Shown here piece after piece: positions 60,841 through 64,000 of a DNA stretch of 64,000 nt (position 1 is its first letter; each line of letters opens with the position of its first letter). Origin of the DNA: Saccharina japonica (lineage: Eukaryota > Sar > Phaeophyceae > Laminariales > Laminariaceae); NCBI GenBank assembly GCA_008828725.1, contig MEHQ01002099.1:795963-859962 (forward strand), written 5' to 3'. Both the position numbers and the translations under genes were made by a program. The notes beneath the pieces are model-generated. The model was given only the letters and a program-made list of their open reading frames with translations, made no database searches and was not told the DNA's origin.

Positions 60841-63000
60841 AGCTGGGGTGTAGCAGCAAGCCTGTCATGTGAGTTCGTTTTCAGCATGCAAGCCCCCCCC
60901 CCCCCCCAACGTGCCCCGTCCCGGCATTGTAGGGATGCGAGGGTCTATGGTCATACGACTACGGCCATGCACACAAGAGTACCCACCCCCCCCCCCGCCT
61001 CCCCTAGCTGGGGATGAATGTGGCGGTGGCTTGTATTGTCTTCTTTACGAGTAGAGGTATTCCGTCTCAAAAAAGATGCGTGATGAAATAATTACGCAAC
61101 GCAATCAACAAATTGCTTGAGGGGGGGGGGGTAGCCTGTCTTGTATTCTTTCGTTTTCAGCATGCATGCGTGTTCGCCGCCCCCTCCCCCCTGGCTGGGG
61201 GGGGGGCGATGGTTGGTGTTCTTCCTTCATAATGCATTTTCGCCCCCCCCCACCCCCCAGCGCCAACTGTTGTTGTTGGAGGTGTCTCTATTAAGAGTAG
61301 GAACGGTGCCCCGTCTCGAAAGGGATGCGTGGTCAATGGTCATACGGTTACGGCCATGCATGAATATGAAGTACACCCTCCCCCCCCCCGGCGTGCAGGG
61401 GATGTGGCAGTGGCTGGTGTTCTTTCGTTTTTAAGGACGTATATTGTCACCCCGCCCCGCCCCCCTCTTCGCTGTGGAGATGCGGGGTAGTTTGGGTGTC
61501 AGGCGCTTCAGGGGCCCCTTACGGGTAGGCTTCCTGTCCTCATTTCCTCTTCTAGCGTACCTGTACGACGGGCCTCGCACAGCCTCGTACGAGGAGTGGA
61601 GCTGTGGGAGTGGGTTTGGAGGAGCCGCATCTTCGATTAGGGTTGTTAGAGTTCGTGAAATCGATGCCCCCCCCAATCTGGATATTCTCCAGAGTACGAA
61701 GACTTCGGTCATGAAATAGTTCATCGGGTATCATAGCACTTCTATTTTCCTCCAAAAGTCGTTTTTTGGGTGTGGTATATAGCTCCTCAAGTGACCGCCC
61801 TTTGAAGGCAAAAACATGGTGCACCTCTATTGTCGTAGCATGCGTCGTTTGTAAGACTTATACGCGTACCAGTGCGCTGTTTGTCATCACTTTTACTTTC
61901 CAGTCAGGTTCCAGCTCAACTCGTACATACGTAATATATGTATCTAGGAGGTTTTACTCTCAGCAACCTTCTGGACCACGCCGTGGTCACAGGTACCGCG
62001 TCCCCTTTCCCCCCTGGTATGCACATGCCTTCATGATTTTTATCGTGCATTGGGGAATTTCAGCAGCAGTGTTTGCACTGCTCGCCGATTTTCATCGAAT
62101 GTCAAGGTTGCTAACTCACGCTCTCGCGCCCTCTCCGCTAATCAATTTACATGCAAGAAAAAGCCCCTACGAGGATGATACGTATGTATAAGTGCACTCG
62201 GTGAGGCTTGAGCCCACGAAATCGATGTTAGTAGGCACGAGGACGACCTACCGAAAGCCATCGGGGACGCCGGCGCAGAAGGCCAAATATGACTCAAATT
62301 CATTCAAATTCCAAGTGGTTTGTTCCCACAGCGGGAGTGAAGCCCTGAAGGCGCCAATGAACCACACGACGCGCAGGGTTCGAAGGGATGGACGATGAGC
62401 AAAGCACACGAAAGGGCGCAATACCGCCAGCGTGTCAATAACTGGGAGGGGGGTGGGGGGAGCCTGTTGCCGTTGAGAGGCCTGGATCTGTAAAGATAGC
62501 GAATGATGAAATTTTAGGGCATTAGCCAAAAATAGGTATACCTACGCACTTTGAGCCATTTATAGGTACACTGCGTAATGTACCCCGGAAACGGCTTCCG
62601 GGCCCGCCTGATATTGGGCCTGCCTCCATTGTACCTACAAATGGCTCAAAGTGCGCAGGTACACCTATTATCGGCTACTCAATGTGCGTATCGCCTATTT
62701 TTGGCTTCAAATGTACCTATAAATGGCTCGAACGATCACTTTTAGGCAACTGAAATATAGGCAGACGGCCACATCAGATGCCGGGACTGTCAACCAGCCG
62801 ACCGTACCAGTACAACCACTGACACTGCGGAGTTATCACGCATTACCTACAAGCGAGAAATCGTATCGCGATCAATGCATACGTATTAAGTACGACACCC
62901 CTCCTACGCACACATATATACGATGCGGAGAAACAACAATGACGAGTGTTTCCATGCCGTCATGCTGAAAGTACAATATACATACTGTAGTGCAGTATAT
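60841..63000 (+). repeat. Segment D' (direct copy of 24975-27170)
   Basis: Follows the right arm directly. Contains poly(C) modules at about 60910-60990 and 61305-61385 and the same unrecognised - strand frame (61552-61848) as segment D. Confidence 0.9.
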
Positions 63001-63377
63001 AGTAGGTGAAACTTTGGTATATGTATACGTGTACAGAGCAATACCATACAGTTACGAGGGAGTCTAAGTTACACAGCCGTTGGCGCGGTCCGGAACAACA
63101 TTCCATACGTAGCAAACGTGGGTGAATGTGTGGTCGTCTGTCTATATTTCAGTTACCAAACAGTGATCGTTCGAGGCATTTATAGGTACAGTTGAAGCCA
63201 AAAATAGGTGATACGCACATTGAGTAGCCGATAATAGGTGTACCTGCGCACTTTGAGTCATTTGTAGGTACAATGGAGCGCAGGCCCAATGTCAGGAAGC
63301 CGTTTCCGGTGTACATTACGCAGTGTACCTATAAATGGCTCAAAGTGCGTAGGTATACCTATTTTTGGCTAATGCCC
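62517..63377. mobile_element. Mutator-like element with 236-bp TIRs
   Basis: Left repeat about 62517-62759, right repeat 63142-63377 inverted, enclosing about 380 bp. Ends GGGCATTAGCCAAAAATAGG. Flanks GAAATTTTA (62508-62516) and AAAGTTTTA (63378-63386) agree at 7 of 9 bases; the truncated copy has AAAGTTTTT at that place, which fits better. The end sequence aligns with the 2.65-kb element at 17965-20619. No transposase; non-autonomous. Confidence 0.75.
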
Positions 63378-63386
63378 AAAGTTTTA

Positions 63387-64000
63387 TAACTGAACGGATG
63401 AACACGCAAAAAAACAAACCATTTTCCCTGAGTGATGGTCTTGTGATTATAATTATGAAGAAAACCTCGGTCGGTGTGTAGGCTACTATCTCTACACGGA
63501 TGGCCAGATGACGTCAAACACCGGCCAACCAGGAATTTTCCAGGATTTTTCCGGCCAAACAGAAACTACCTTTCAACAAAATTGACCGGTATAGGTTCCA
63601 GGAAAAATATGAAAACTGCTGGGGCACGAAATACCTTTCCCTCTTTTTTTTCTGGCCATTCAGAAAGTTTCCTTTTTTTTACCACTAGGAAAACTGTGGG
63701 CAGGAAATTTCCAGGACATTTCTCGGGATTGTTTCCCGCGGGGTTTCTGTCCCATCGTTTTGTGCGGGATTTGGAATAACTCTCTTTTTTCAGCAAATCA
63801 CAATTTTCTTGTCAAATCATATTGACCAATAGAAAAACTGCGGGCAGGAAAGACCTTTATTTCTCTCTCTCTTGTCAGAAAAAAAAGCAGCGCGTTGAGC
63901 CTCCTGTTGTTGTTGTTGACGATAAGCCATTTTCTCATATGTTATGACCACGACTGGCTGCAAGCAGCAGTCCCTTGTCTGGTTTTACCTGCTCCAAAAC
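63387..64000. other. Intergenic, no gene recognised
   Basis: Repeated GGAAATTTCC/TTTTCC words at 63530-63770 and an inverted copy of the CCAAT-bearing word TGACCAATAGAAAAACTGCG near 63825-63850, related to 23303-23340. Confidence 0.45.

Overview
This is eukaryotic nuclear DNA. The only genes I can identify are a dispersed set of core and linker histone genes, and these end in a histone-type 3' stem-loop instead of an obvious poly(A) signal. The H2A, H2B and H3 protein sequences, a lysine-rich H1 with a small globular domain, a spliced H1 gene, and repeat-rich DNA full of CAG/TAC microsatellites fit an alga or protist. A stramenopile (ochrophyte) alga is my best guess, but the window alone cannot fix the taxon.

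Layout. 1-5.4 kb holds repeats: hAT-like elements built of CCGAAAA words, a 61-bp tandem duplication and a minisatellite of TACTCGGAGTA-like words. 5.4-6.0 kb holds histone H4 (- strand). 6.6-10.0 kb is a C-rich block made by repeated modules that end in poly(C). 10.5-10.9 kb has two small DNA elements. 12.8-15.5 kb holds a divergent H1 (three exons, -) / H3 (+) pair. 16.3-17.7 kb is a second minisatellite, invaded by a 598-bp inverted-repeat element. 18.0-20.6 kb is a 2.65-kb Mutator-like element with a 9-bp target duplication. 20.8-21.4 kb is a nest of MITEs. 24.0-63.0 kb is dominated by a block present twice. 63.4-64 kb has no recognised gene.

The duplicated block. The right copy runs colinearly as S' (47121-47926), arm (47919-60839), D' (60841-63000). 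The left copy is scrambled: S (24016-24848), D (24975-27170), a single N at 27171, then the arm in inverted orientation (27172-45701). The arms therefore form a huge imperfect palindrome around a 2.2-kb centre, each carrying a divergent H2B/H2A pair. A GGGTC-rich hAT-like element is split between 24849 and 45702. Its two outer flanks carry the same 8-bp word, and the right copy has the empty site with that word once. The left arm also carries 5.64 kb missing from the right arm, bounded by 970-bp direct repeats. Two haplotypes wrongly joined at the N, or a real segmental duplication with inversion, are the main explanations; I favour the first.

Together the genes supply all five histone classes: H4, H1 and H3 once, H2A and H2B twice. 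Core genes sit as divergent pairs with CCAAT boxes in short shared promoters. Everything else looks like repeats, at least five families of small DNA transposons, and unrecognised intergenic DNA. I found no CRISPR array, rRNA or convincing tRNA.
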